64,000 nucleotides of DNA from Chaenocephalus aceratus (GCA_023974075.1 JAMFTG010000566.1:71030-135029), one strand, 5' to 3'; shown: positions 44,290 through 55,280, counted from the stretch's first letter. The notes: generated by a model from the letters alone, not told the origin. Translations and numbers: made by a program.

Positions 44290-44290
<1 letters not shown>
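44052..44290. repeat. Dispersed repeat between two TG arrays
   Basis: It contains ACTTGTGGGGACCTC, a palindromic part (TCCCCATAAGG near 44134 against CCTTATGGGGA near 44111) and two copies of TTAGGG. I recognise the TTGTGGGGACC text next to TG repeats from fish genomes, but cannot classify it. Confidence 0.5.

Positions 44291-44291
<1 letters not shown>

Positions 44292-44361
<70 letters not shown>
44292..44361. repeat. TG microsatellite
   Basis: About 35 TG units. Confidence 0.97.
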
Positions 44362-44363
<2 letters not shown>

Positions 44364-45454
44364 TCCTAAACGATAGCTGGGGATTCTGGGTAGTGTAGTG
44401 TTCTGCCATCCTTTACTCCGAAAAAACATTTGTTTCTCCGAATCGAAGGGGAAAAATACAAAAGCATTGCACACAATTCAAACCAATCAATGTTGTGTAA
44501 TCAACAAGGATAATCTGGTGTCTTTTAGTCGATGAGTAGTGCAGATATCACTGTAAAATCAATCAACAGTAAGGGGAATACTTACTTCCGGGTGTACAAT
44601 TCTCCGTTATCCAATGGGAATGGACGCTCACATTGCCTTCAAGGGCAGCCGACACAAACGAATGCCGTGCTTCCATGAGCGTCAACTCCCGCCGCAGATG
44701 GGAATACATTGCAATCAGTTGAAAGCTATTTGCGTCTCTTTATGACGCTGAAGGAGCCTAGGAGCGTCACAACTGCACGCCACGGACACTGACCTGCACG
44801 ATTATGCAGTGAGAGTGTGTTGAAATATTATTACGAAACAAACTTACAAAGCATAAGATGGAAACATTTAAGGTTAACTTGGACCTCCGGGGTGGCCTTA
44901 CTATGGCTGAGTGGATTTAGCAGCGCCTATCTCCAGAAAGCCCCTAAACGACGACATGCGTGAAGAGCAGGTAGACCAACTGGAACAATTCAAAAGCTTT
45001 CTGATGGGGTCTTGAAACAAAGCAGAGACATGATGACCGTTAGTGGCCACAGGTGCGAAAGCTCTCTCCAGAGCTGCTGGAAGCCCAATCTCGGGGACCG
45101 GAGAAAGTGGAGCAATATTCTCGCCACGCCAAGCAACAGCTAGAACAACCTCAACAAGTAACCTCGTAAGCCATGCTACTGATGCTGCACAGTTTTTCAG
45201 TGGGTGCACAATAAACGGCAGCATACAAATGAATGTAAATAAATAGCCAAATAATCGATTAACGCTCTCTGTCATATGTTCGCTAGCTGTTAGTGTTGTT
45301 GCATAGCAACCACCTCGCACTATGTTTTATGCAGAAGGCAACGGAGGGACTATTTTATTTTGAACATCATTATTTACTAATAAAAACTTTAGAGTGTGTA
45401 TTTTCTTTCATATTGCCACACTTGGTAACCGTTTTATAAAAGCTCACTCACTTC
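44362..45454. other. Unclassified stretch with an open minus frame
   Basis: A minus frame at 44901-45320 (139 codons, starting MRGGCYATTLTASEHMTESV) has GC-richer bases than the flanks and no domain I know. Direct and inverted words such as GAGCGTC and GACGCTC recur at 44625-44770, suggesting a transposable element. Confidence 0.3.
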
Positions 45455-45810
45455 AGGCCGTGATATATGCTCAGTATATCACAGCCAAGGGGCGTGGTTC
45501 GGCCCGACGCGAAGCATGTATAAATACCTCATTTTGAGTTATTTAGACACAATTAACACTTATCTTTTCATGTCTTGTTACCTACGAATAGATCATATTT
45601 GTTAAGTGTTATTATGGGAGAATTACTATTCTTGTGGTACTGCTGCCTTATTAGGCCCATATTGAGCAGAGCATATTATAAGACCAAAACTCATGTACAA
45701 CAACTTCCTTACATGCAATAAATAAGCACTAATTAGAGGGTTATTGAGGAAAAACACATCAGTGCAAATCAACCAATCAGAATCGTTTATTCAACCGTGT
45801 ACTAAATAGA
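45455..45810. repeat. Dispersed repeat, possibly R1-related
   Basis: It contains GGCCGTGATATATGCTCAGT followed by ATATCACAGCC, a short palindrome, and ends with AACCAATCAGAATCG as in R1. Its relation to R1 beyond this end is unclear. Confidence 0.4.
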
Positions 45811-46100
45811 CTTAAATACGTGTATGTCTATATGTGAAAGGTGGAGTTCAATACAGTTGTAGGATTTTTTTACAGTGTAAAATAATAATAAGGGTCTATA
45901 AATAGAAGACATTTGGCCCTGCTTTAAGAGCGCTCACAGGGGAGGATGTTTTCTGCTGCGGCAGCACACATGAAGAACAAAAGCATGAGATTCATGACGA
46001 GCGATCAGAGACCTCCAGGAGCACGGCTGGGAAACATCCCACAATGCACTGGGGGAGAGTCACGGGAGGAAATGTTCGGGAAATGTTGAGTTTCTCTGGG

Positions 46101-46134
46101 GAAGAAGAAGAAGAAGAAGAAGAAGAAGAAGAAG
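46101..46134. repeat. GAA microsatellite
   Basis: About 11 GAA units. It is a second local GAA tract, 1.2 kb from the one at the LINE edge. Confidence 0.95.
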
Positions 46135-46146
46135 ACTTTGCCTTTT

Positions 46147-46149
<3 letters not shown>

Positions 46150-46211
<62 letters not shown>
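46150..46211. repeat. TG microsatellite
   Basis: About 31 TG units, directly after the GAA tract. Confidence 0.97.
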
Positions 46212-46212
<1 letters not shown>

Positions 46213-47341
46213 TTCCCACGAGACGGCTAGCCAATTATTTCTTCATGGGAAAACACCAGTGGAAAAAGAGAGAAGAAGAGGGAGTGAGTGACATAAAAGA
46301 GACACATAATGACTGGAAGAGACAAGACATTAATTGAGAGGGACGGAAAACAACACAAAATGACCACAAAGACAAAAGCAGTAGGAGATGAAAGATCAAA
46401 TGGTGCCTGTCTGTTATCATGGTTATAATGATTTCCCCTCCTGACCTCTGACCTCTGAGAAGTCAGAACAATAAAGCTCCTCCTCCAGGGACACAGCTGT
46501 ACATCCTGCAGCTGGAAGGCAAGCGTTTAAGAAGGCGTCATAATGAATACCATGGATGTATTTAAATTTGTTCCATTATGCCCTTTGGGGTTTTCCCTTT
46601 CCGGTTGTGTGTTAAATACGTTTGTGTGCATGTCAATGGTCTGCAAAGGCTAAAATCCATGTGTTCCCTACAGAGGAAATGGATCTTTGGTTGCGGCTTC
46701 ATGTAAGTTTCACGTATAAATAAAGTAAATGTTTATTAGGTGTTAGGTGTGTATTACAAACAGGTACAAGGTGTTACATTAGCTTTTGTGCAGACAGCTA
46801 TTCAGATCCACTTACAGATGGACAGTGCAACTCCAAATATTGTATTTAAGAAATATATTATTTAAGATATATTACATCAGAACTCTCATCAAAGACCTGA
46901 CTCCAGACCGACGTGATATTTTCTAAACAGCGTCTGTGAGCTCTAATATCAGCAGGTCCTCTCTAACCTGAACCCGACTCTGAGAACGATTCATTGAAGT
47001 GTGTTTGCGGTGAAAGAGAAACCACTTCATCCACCGCGGCTCCTCGTTCACACACACGCTGTAATGTGTGGCTGCATTGAAATGATTTCGCCTCGGCTCG
47101 TTCACACTGCGTTTCTAAAGGTGGATTAAAAACATGACCGGAGATAAATTAAGTAAGAGGCAGGCACACATCGGCCCTGGCGACACGGCTCAGGCAAAAC
47201 AAATATATTGAAAAAGAATATCAATGCAGGAAGATAGGGAACAAAGTGACAGCTGGATGTGACGGATGTTTGAACTCGCTGAACGCTTCAACAGATTTCA
47301 TAAGATTCGTGTTCAGAGCTGAAAGAGACTCCGCACTGCAC
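46212..47341. other. Gene-free stretch, part possibly conserved
   Basis: 46900-47280 is complex, repeat-free and moderately GC-rich (for example GGATTAAAAACATGACCGGA and GCCCTGGCGACACGGCTCAG) without a frame, which might be conserved non-coding DNA. The rest is plain. Confidence 0.3.
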
Positions 47342-47368
47342 AGAAGAAGAAGAAGAAGAAGAAGAAGA
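47342..47368. repeat. GAA microsatellite at the LINE 3' edge
   Basis: About nine GAA units directly adjoining the 3' end of the Tx1-group LINE. In the LINE's sense strand this is a TTC repeat. Confidence 0.95.
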
Positions 47369-47484
47369 CTTTTTGACTTTTGCAAAAACACTTTATTTAC
47401 ATATGATCAGTTATACATTTGATCAATAAAGTGCTTCATTGAGCAAAAAAAATGAACGAATCACTTAAAATAGTACATTAAAAC

Positions 47485-48078
47485 CTATGTCTTAAAAACT
47501 TGTGCAAAGTGCAAATCCTCATTCACCACAGAACACACAATATCATTATAACACCATCGTTGTTTAAAAGCATCCAAGTCTCCAATATGTTTATAAAAGC
47601 GATGCTCCAGCCAGAGTCTGGCTCTGATGTTGCACGGCCAGATCGCTTTTGCCTCTTCCCCTTTCTTATTTTCAACCCTGTTTTTTCTACTTAAATAAAT
47701 GGCCATTTTTGCTTCGCCAGAGAGGAAATTCAGGAGCTGCCACTTTTCCTTGTTCGTCTTTTTATATGGAGCCCCCATGATAAAAACACTCTCGGTAAAA
47801 GCTATACTAAAAAGACTAAAAACCAATGTTAAAAGAGAGAAGAAACCCGTGAGTCTCTTGCACTCTGTAAAAACATGGAAAACAGTCTCTCTAAAACCAC
47901 AAAATGGACACTTGTTAAAAACAGCAGGATTAATAATGGAGATAAAAGAATTACAGGCGATGGCACCGTGTAGGATTCTCCACTGGAGGTCGGCAGCACG
48001 TTTTTTTATGGGAGGTTTGTATAAAACCCTCCACTGTGGGCCTGGTCCTCCTCCTGCACCCAGTCTGGTGCTCCACAC
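47485..48078 (-). pseudogene. Tx1-like ORF2, C-terminal zinc-knuckle region
   Basis: The frame includes WRVLYKPPIKKRAADLQWRI, LHGAIACNS and CPFCGFRETVFHVFTEC, a C-x2-C-x8-H-x4-C cluster. These are the standard C-terminal features of Tx1-group second ORFs. It ends HFAQVFKT at the natural-looking stop. It is out of frame with the preceding segment at about 48.05-48.08 kb. Confidence 0.8.
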
Positions 48079-48619
48079 AGGAGGCCCTGTCCTTCAGTGC
48101 ATTTCTGTTGGTCGTCTTTATAATGTTCATGTATAGTGTTTTTTTGTCAGCTTTGTGGATGGTCATTTGTCCTTGGCTTGCGACCTTGAGCAGGGGGCCG
48201 GTCAGTTCTCCGAGCCCTGGGCTCAGGTAGATCTCCGGGAAAGGGTCCGCTGGGTCCGGCTTGGCTCTTCCCTGTCCATAGCTCCTTAAAAGTCTTTTGT
48301 CATCAGGGGAGAGGATCTGGCTCCAGAGTTGCAGGATCCTCTCGGCCACCCGGACAGAGTGCAGACCCAGCAGAGAGCCCAAGGCCCGGGCATCGCTCAG
48401 CTCCGGCCCCACTGCATCCACCAGCTGCTGAAGGCACAGGGTCTTGGATCGGCACAGCGCCACCGTCAGGCCGGGTGTTTCGCTGCTGCTGACGTCCAAC
48501 CTGGCTCTGTGAATGAGAGGCTCCCTCAACAACCAGTACAGAGTCAGTCTTTGGACACCTTGCATGGTGAACAAGGGCCCAAGATTTAAAAACACCCTGA
48601 TAAAAAGGAGGTAGCCCAC
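47951..48619 (-). pseudogene. Tx1-like ORF2, post-polymerase segment
   Basis: The segment QGVQRLTLYWLLREPLIHRA continues RLDVSSSETPGLTVALCRSK and KRLLRSYGQGRAKPDPADPF. It joins the polymerase frame and the C-terminal frame through two frameshifts (near 48.55-48.6 and 48.06 kb). Beyond about 48.08 kb the frame is a shadow. Confidence 0.65.
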
Positions 48620-50492
48620 TTAACTTTAAAATGTTTAAATCAGTTAAAAACAGAGCAGCATCCAGCCCCAGGTTACTCACGCGCCGGAGAATGCAGCTGC
48701 TCACATCTCTCCACACCAAATCAGCCGGGCCAGTCAGATACCTCTGTAAAAACTGTATCCTAAAAGTGGCTGTTCGGCTGGCCAGGTGGATCAGGCCCTG
48801 TCCCCCCTCCTCTCTAGATAAAAACAGCACCCCCTGTGGCACCCAGTGTAGACCCTCCCAAAAGAAATCCACCAACTTATTTTGTATTTGGGCTAGTAAG
48901 CCCGAGGGAGGGTCCACACAGGTGAGACGGTGCCACAGTTGGGATGCCACAAGGTTGTTTAAAACCAACACTCTACCTTTAAAAGACATCTGAGGGAGCA
49001 GCCACCTCCACTTGGACAGCTTTCCCTCTATCTGTGCTATGACGTCCTCCCAGTTCCTCAGGACTATGCGTTTGTTACCCAGGAACACACCCAGGTACTT
49101 TAGCCCATCTCTCTTCCATAGCATGTTCTGGGGAAGAACTGGGAGACCGCCACTCCACTCACCGACAGCGAGGGCCTCACTTTTCCTCCAGTTCACCCTC
49201 GCTGCCGATGCTGAACTAAAATCCCTCACGATGTTAACTAAAATGTCTGTCTCTTTTTGGTCTCTAATAAAAACAATGATGTCATCCGCATATGCTGATA
49301 AAACCATGCCTCCACTGAAACCAGGTAAAAACAGCCCTTGCAGTTTGGAGCGTATTTTGTTGAGGAGGGGTTCTAGGGAGAGTGCATAGAGCATGCCAGA
49401 CAGAGCACAGCCCTGTCGGACCCCTCTACACACTCTAAACGGAGCACACAGCCCACCGTTGAACTTCAGCACACTCTCAATCTTATTGTACAACACCCTG
49501 ATCTTGGCTATGAAACCAGCGCTGAACCCAAACTTCTCCATTACTTTCCAGAGGAAGCTGTGCTCAACGCGGTCGAAAGCCTTTTCCTGATCTAGAGAAA
49601 TCAGACCAGTATCAATGCCCAATGAGCTGGAGACCTCCAAAACATCTCGAATTAGGTGGACATTGTCCACCATGGACCTGCCGGGCACACAGCAGGTCTG
49701 GTCCCGGTGGATGACCTGCTCCACAGCCCTCCCCAGCCTGGTGGCCAAAGCCTTGGACAGAAGTTTGTAATCCACACACAGCAGAGACACAGGGCGCCAG
49801 TTTTTGATGTCCTGCAGGTTTCCTTTTTTTGGTAGCAGCGTGATCACCGCTCTCCTGCAGGACATCGGCATCGAGCCAGAGGCCAGACTTTCATTAAAAA
49901 CGTCTAAAATGTCATGTGACAAGACGTCCCAGTAGGCTTTATAAAACTCTACGGAGAGGCCATCGATACCAGGAGCCCGCCGTCCCTGCATGCCTTGCAG
50001 GGCGGTCTGCAGCTCCTGGATCGTTAACGGCCCTTCGAGCTGTGAGTTGGTCTCCTCGGAGACCTGAGGTAGTTCTTTGCAGAACCGCTCGGACAGAGTT
50101 TCCCCCTCCTCATACTCGCTTGTGTAGAGGGTGGAATAAAAACTCACAGCTCGCCTCCTGATCTGGCTTGGCTCTGTTATTTCCTGCCCTGTGTCTGACA
50201 GCAGTGAGTGGATCACTCGCCTCTGCCCATTCTTCTTCTCCAGGCCGAAGAAGAAGCTAGTGGGAGCATCCATCTCGTTGGTGTTGAGGAACCGGGACCT
50301 GACTAGTGCACCCTGAACTTTAACGTCCAGCAGGTTGGCTAAAGCCATTTCTTTCTCTTTGAGGATTTCAATATATCCTCGATCTCCTGTGGTTTCACTT
50401 ATTGTTTCTAGTTCCACGATATCACTCTCCAGGTCTTTCATAGATCTAATGATGTCTTGTGTGACATTGAGGGTGTGCTGTTGGCAGAGCAA
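48303..50492 (-). pseudogene. Tx1-like reverse transcriptase
   Basis: The polymerase domain is complete in one frame. Motifs are APGIDGLSVEFYK (residues 173-185), NWRPVSLLCVDYKLLSKALA (231-250), SLDQEKAFDRVEH (299-311), GVRQGCALSGMLYALSLEPL (357-376) and the catalytic AYADDIIVF, whose YADD is residues 401-404 (49281-49292). After about residue 640 the frame turns into shadow text, a frameshift near 48.6 kb. The domain would prime reverse transcription from nicked target DNA. The first Met (50492) is just the first in this frame; the domain continues upstream in another frame. Confidence 0.9.
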
Positions 50493-50516
50493 TCTTATTT
50501 CAGTCTTACCATGGTC

Positions 50517-51447
50517 TCACCACTGCCTAAGACTGCTAAAATCTCCCTTCCTCTGCCTAAAAACACTCCAGAAATAAATAAGGGCCTCTTTAAAATGTTT
50601 ATCAAATGTTAAAACCGAGTTAAAATGCCAATATGCACTTCTGGGTAAAACATTTCTAATAAAAACATTACATAAAAGCAAAGAGTGATCCGTAAAACCA
50701 GCAGGTGATATGCTGCACATTTTAAAAATATTAAAATGATGCTTAAAACAATAAAAACGATCTAGTCTAGCTGATGAGATTCTATTCTCTCTGATGTGGA
50801 CCAGGTGTGCTGCCTAGTGTCTGCGTGCATCCTTCTCCATACATCCACCAGGCCGTGGGAGTGGACCAGCTGCCTCAGAGCATGCTGGGAAGCTGGATGC
50901 GGCTCTGCATGGTTGCGATCCAAAGATGCATTTTCTGTACAATTAAAATCCCCACCCAAGAATAAAAAATCCTCCGTGGCACAACCGTTTAAAACATCGT
51001 TAACTTTGAGTAAAAACAGATTCCTCTGTACCGTTTGTTGGAGCATACACATTTACAAAAACAGCTGTAAAAAGGTCAAACCGTGCTTTTATTAAAAGCA
51101 ACCTCCCATTGATAAAATGCTCGACCTCCAGAGAGACAGGACTAAAAGACTTGGAGAGGAGGAAGCCCACCCCCCCACTAAGAGAGGTGTTGTGGCTTAA
51201 AATGACTTCCCCCTCCACTCCTTCTCCAGTCCGTCTCATTAAAAATGTCGCTGTGCGTCTCTTGTAAAAAGAGGACATCGATATGTTTTATTTTTGCAGT
51301 CTGAAATATTAAAGCCCTCTTTCTTTCCTCTCTGGCTCCATTTACATTTAAACTTCCCACTCTAAAAGTATCCATTTCGAGTGAGATGTTAAAAGCAAAA
51401 ATAAAAACAAATAAATTAAACACAGACATCGAGGTTTTTAAAATCAA
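50517..51447 (-). pseudogene. Tx1-like endonuclease in several frames
   Basis: Pieces of one apurinic-type endonuclease lie in different frames. 51447-51178 has FRVGSLNVNGAREERKRAL and DVLFLQETHSD (the catalytic Glu). 51278-51000 has GGVGFLLSKSF and FVNVYAPT. 51052-50762 has FLFLGGDFNCTENASLDR (the Asp/Asn motif). 50720-50517 has AGFTDHSLLLC (T-D-H in place of S-D-H). At least three frameshifts separate them, so the enzyme cannot be made. The ORF2 start overlaps the end of ORF1 at about 51416-51447, as is usual in the group. Confidence 0.8.
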
Positions 51448-52243
51448 CGCTGCCCATTTGCTTCCTCACTTTTGTAACAATTCTTTTTAGTCTGTATATT
51501 TCCAGCTCTTCCAGGACAGACTGCTCTTTCCGGCTCATGTGGAGTCTTGCTGAGGCACAGAAAACGGACAAATCTGGGAAATATTCTTCTATGATCACAT
51601 TATGTTGGTTTTTTGTCTGCACCAGGTAATTTTTTATCATTTCGGCAGAGTACATTTTTTTGTGTTGGCTACTGCTCATAAAACCTGGCACATCACTGCT
51701 GTCAGACACACAATCATCCCAACTCTCATCCGCCTGTTCTTGCTCTCTTTCTTCCTTTCCCTCACTCACTACTTTAATGCTTTTTGCAACGGTTGGTACA
51801 TCCTTTTTACTTCTCCTGCGTTTAGTAGCAGTCTTTTTCTTATTTATCATTTCTGTTGCAACCTCCTCTTCCTCCATTTCAGCAACCTCCACCTGCTCAC
51901 CCCATGTTTTCCTCTCCTCTCTTGTTTTGTCCAAATATGTTTCCATATCTTCCTCCTGTGTTTTACTGACTGTGCCTACATTTTCTTTTGCCAAATCACC
52001 TTGTGGTTCATTGATTATTCCAGGTTTTTTTTCACCAGTTGTATTTGTTTTTTTATCTTTTTTTCTACCATCACCCTTTTCTTCTGCTTCACACAAAACC
52101 ACCACCTCATTTTCCTGGACATAATCACCCACACCCACACTCTGTGCAACACCACCGCACTGCAAGCCGGGCACAGCAGCAGAACCGCGCTGTCCAGCGC
52201 GCCCCCGCCCGCCCCGCATCCGAGACGGCACATCGCGCGCCAC
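51416..52243 (-). pseudogene. Tx1-like ORF1, C-terminal half
   Basis: It is acidic and lysine-rich (EEDMETYLDKTREERKTWGE, KKTATKRRRSKKDV), with SDSSDVPGFMSSSQHKKMYS and a likely helical end. It continues ORF1 in a different frame, after a frameshift at roughly 52.1-52.3 kb, and ends just inside ORF2. Confidence 0.7.
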
Positions 52244-53118
52244 CGCCGACTGCTCAGGAGCAGCGTTGCTGTCAGCAGCAGCGGCCGCCTCTGGAGGGGG
52301 CCCACCGTGGGTGACACCCCTCCCTCAGCAGCAGCCACCTGCTGCTCCATTACAACGGGCGCACCGGCCGCCGGCGCGGCAGTCCGCCTCGGCGCAGCCA
52401 CGGGCGGCCTCGGCGCAACGGACAGCCCCGGCACAGCCGGGGGTCCCGGCGCGGCCGCGGGCGGCCCCGGCGCAGCGGTGGACGACCCCGCCGCTGACAC
52501 GTTGGACGGCCCAGCCTGCGGGTCATCCGGACCAGGCGGAGCCGGATCCCCGCGCCTCGGACAGGCATTCATGGTGTGCCCCTCCTCCCCGCAACCAAAA
52601 CACTTCATAACTGATGATGTTGCAAAAATCACATAGTCATAATCATCTACTTTAACGTAAAAACGGAGGTTAAGCTCCGCATTCCGATTGTTCAGTATCA
52701 TATACACTTGTCTGCGGTGAGACACTACGTGTTTCAGTAACTGAGACTTACATCCAGACAGCATCTTTTTTACGGGAGAAACAAGTTTCCCGTGTCTGGA
52801 CAGTTCTCTACTGAGGAACTCATCAGTTATGAAGGGAGGGATATTAGACAGTACAACTTTGGTTGCGGGAAGCATCAGCGGCTGTACTTGGACAAACATT
52901 TCTCTCACCACGATGCCCGTCTCGATGACGCGGTTGGCCTTCTCCACCTGATCCAGAAAGATCACCACCGCGCTGTTCATCCGCGCCAGGGACTTAATGC
53001 TGCTGTGCCCGACCTTCTCTCCCACAGCCAGCCCGATCTCCTCCACAGTGCATGGGAAGCCGGCTGCGATTTTAATGCCGTGCTTCCTCGTGAGTTTGGC
53101 AAACTCTCCATTTACCAT
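52015..53118 (-). pseudogene. Tx1-like ORF1, N-terminal half with CCHC knuckle
   Basis: The likely start is MVNGEFAKLTRKHGIKIAAG at 53118; a Met 25 codons upstream is in frame but has atypical sequence. An RRM-like stretch (KVVLSNIPPFITDEFLSREL) is followed by CFGCGEEGHTMNACPRR, a C-x2-C-x4-H-x4-C zinc knuckle at about 52561-52602. A proline/alanine-rich spacer coded by very GC-rich DNA (52240-52560) comes next. Such proteins bind the element's RNA. From about 52.25 kb down the frame is no longer typical, which marks the frameshift. Confidence 0.8.
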
Positions 53119-53333
53119 GGCGTCAGACGCCGGCCGGCGAGACACCGGCAGGAGAAGCCCACAAAACACCCCAAAAACACCACCAAAAAGCACGAAAAGT
53201 ACAGAAAATCAAAACCACCACCGATAAACTATATTAAATAAACACCCATTACACAAAAATAAACGGAAAATATAACGAAAAAAGTCTCGCTCTTCTCTTT
53301 CTGTCACACTCCAACAACTCCCAGCATGCACCA

Positions 53334-53362
53334 GAAGAAGAAGAAGAAGAAGAAGAAGAAGA
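53334..53362. repeat. GAA microsatellite at the LINE 5' edge
   Basis: About nine GAA units (TTC in the LINE's sense strand), in the same phase and orientation as the tract at 47342. Confidence 0.95.
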
Positions 53363-53437
53363 GCAGGACATAATCTAACTTTTCTAAAAAGTAAACTCTC
53401 GTCTTTCTCCACGCATCTTGACAAAGTCTTCCTCTGA

Positions 53438-53960
53438 TTTCTTTCTTTCTTTCAGTCTTTATTTCGAACAGATTAAAAAATAACAAATGTGAAAAACAGA
53501 ATACCGTATTTTTATAATTCAGTATTTATCCACATTCATGGTAATAATTTGTATATTCAACAAAAAAAACTAAAAAAGTCTTCATATTAATAATAATAAT
53601 AAATCATATGTGTCCGAAAGGGAGTAGGAGGAAGCTTATTAAGTCCCACCCCTTACTTGATCAATGATGGTCCTTTAAATCATTATGCAAGTTATTCCTA
53701 CATACATTTACATTTATACATATACAATCATTTCTCATCTTCAATCACCTTTCTTCATTCTCATATTTTTCCAAAAAAGTGTTTCTGTGCATCCTTTTAA
53801 ACTGAATTATGCTTTGTTTTAACTCCTGCTCCAAACCATTTGAACCTGTTGTGAGTTTTTGTTTGTTTCCAGTTTCATTTTGATAGTCTCTCTCCTCGTG
53901 TCGCTATCAAGTCTTTCTTTTACTTCCTGCCTTTGTCTTTTCCCACCATTGTTCGCTTCA
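53438..53960 (-). mobile_element. LINE 3' end with GAAA tail
   Basis: Seen on the minus strand, a 3' untranslated region with GGGACTTAATAAGCTTCCTC, CCTACTCCCTTTCGG and a GAAAGAAAGAAA end. This looks like the truncated 3' end of a fish LINE. No coding part was found. Confidence 0.5.
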
Positions 53961-53969
53961 CGTTCCAAT

Positions 53970-54108
53970 GAGTAACTCTTAATACACTCTGATATCCTGG
54001 CTCCAAAATGGTGGAACGAGCTTCAAACTTATACCAGGACTAAATACTTTAACCTGCTTTGACTGCAACTTGGCCAATACAAAGAAGTAACTAATATCTA
54101 TGTAGCAC
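53970..54108 (+). mobile_element. LINE fragment, left of the MITE pair
   Basis: ATATCCTGGCTCCAAAATGG then TGGAACGAGCT matches 40235-40262 of the LINE at 40010. At its right end TATGTAGCACTT is interrupted by two MITEs; the LINE text resumes at 55238 with ACATGTTTGGCT. The uninterrupted copy reads GTAGCACTTGAAATGTTTGG at 40400-40419. Confidence 0.7.
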
Positions 54109-54112
54109 TTAA

Positions 54113-54509
54113 AGGTGGGGTGGGTAAGTTTGAGAAACCGGCTCGAGATACACTTTTTGTTATATTCCATGGAATGCTCTTAACATCCCGATAGCAATGA
54201 ATATCTGGAGTGCTTTGACGAAAAATCCATAATCGTGTTTAATCTGTGGAACCCGTAATACTGTAAAAAGTACTTCCATCAGCCTTCCATCTCGTGCACG
54301 CACAAATGTATCTCGTGCCGTCATTGGGCGTGCCGTCATTGGGCGTGCATTGCAGCAGTACTTCAACTGCTGACGTCATGTGCGCGTTCATGTGTGTTGG
54401 AGGAGGAGCTCTGTAAGGAAGTCTGAAGGAAGGGGCGGATTCTTTTCGGCTGCGTACTTTCAAATGTTAGTGCACTCGAGCCGGTTTCTGAAACTTACCT
54501 GCCCCACCT
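54113..54509. mobile_element. TTAA-flanked MITE 1 of a tandem pair (397 bp)
   Basis: The ends are AGGTGGGGTGGGTAAGTT at 54113 and, reversed from 54509, AGGTGGGGCAGGTAAGTT. The inverted match continues through TGAGAAACCGGCTCGAG, about 35 bp in total. TTAA flanks both ends (54109-54112 and 54510-54513). No coding sequence. It contains a small tandem repeat around 54322-54350 (GTGCCGTCATTGGGC twice). Confidence 0.88.
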
Positions 54510-54513
54510 TTAA

Positions 54514-55233
54514 AGGGCCCATGTCATGCTTTTCCAGTTATTACCCATCCCCTTGTGTTATGAAGGTTGTTCTGCATGTAGACGGTCTGCAGAGTCACAA
54601 ACCCTCAAAGTGCACCCTGTAGCGAGTAAAGCTCTGACACAGAGAAGACCTGTCTGCTGCCCCAGAACGCCTCGCTGGACATTTCTCTTTTTCCAGTGTT
54701 TACTTCCTGGGTTCTGTGACGTGTGAACACCCAGATCAACAACAAATGACCGGATTGGCCCAAATGGACCAATCTGCGGAGCCCCTCCCACACCAGGACC
54801 CCTTGGGTAACTAACAGGGAGTCCCATTGACTTGCATAGAGCTCCCTGGTTGGTATCAGACGAGTTGGGATGTCGGAGAAATGCTCTCCGCACTCAATAT
54901 CAAGCCACACTTATTGTTTTGACTTCGGCTGTGAGTGTTTGTGTGCTCAGGATGAGTTTCGCTGTGTCTCTCTGTATCGCCGACCCGGAAACCTGTCCAC
55001 TCCTCGCAGCAACGAGCCTCACAACGTCCCGACCAATCAGAGCACACTGGGCTCACAGGGAGGGGGGGGCAGGAGCTCCAACAAGCCGTGTAGGACAGAG
55101 AGTGAATACACAGACTATTCAGAGGTGCTGTGAGAAACCAATGAGAGTTTGGAAAATTGCACAATTTAAATCTATTCTAGTCGACCTCAACAAAGGAATT
55201 ATGATCAGTAGAAATGGCCATGTCACGGGACCT
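54514..55233. mobile_element. TTAA-flanked MITE 2 of a tandem pair (720 bp)
   Basis: The left end is AGGGCCCATGTCATGC. The right end, reversed from 55233, is AGGTCCCGTGACATGGCC. TTAA lies at 54510-54513 (shared with MITE 1) and 55234-55237. The ends resemble the elements at 7750 and 22000. The scattered open frames inside have no known domain. Confidence 0.8.
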
Positions 55234-55237
55234 TTAA

Positions 55238-55280
55238 CACACATGTTTGGCTTATTTAAAGCTAACGTTCCTGCAATGTA
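55238..55280 (+). mobile_element. LINE fragment, right of the MITE pair
   Basis: This short resumption of the LINE (ACATGTTTGGCTTATTTAAA) corresponds to 40412 onward in the other copy. Confidence 0.55.

Larger units (their letters stand above)
47369..53333 (-). mobile_element. Tx1-group LINE bracketed by TTC repeats
   Basis: A minus-strand retrotransposon of about 5.96 kb. It has a 5' leader (from 53333), a CCHC-type first ORF, an endonuclease/polymerase second ORF and a 3' tail ending GTCAAAAAGTC at 47369. A GAA/TTC tract lies exactly on both sides (47342-47368 and 53334-53362). The protein order and motifs are those of the Tx1 group of the L1 clade. That group contains families reported to insert into TC or TTC microsatellites (Kibi and Koshi, names from memory). 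Both ORFs carry frameshifts. Confidence 0.85.

Noticed and set aside
52240..52560. GC-rich plus-strand frames as a CpG-island gene
   Set aside because: They are antisense to the proline/alanine-rich spacer of the Tx1-like ORF1.
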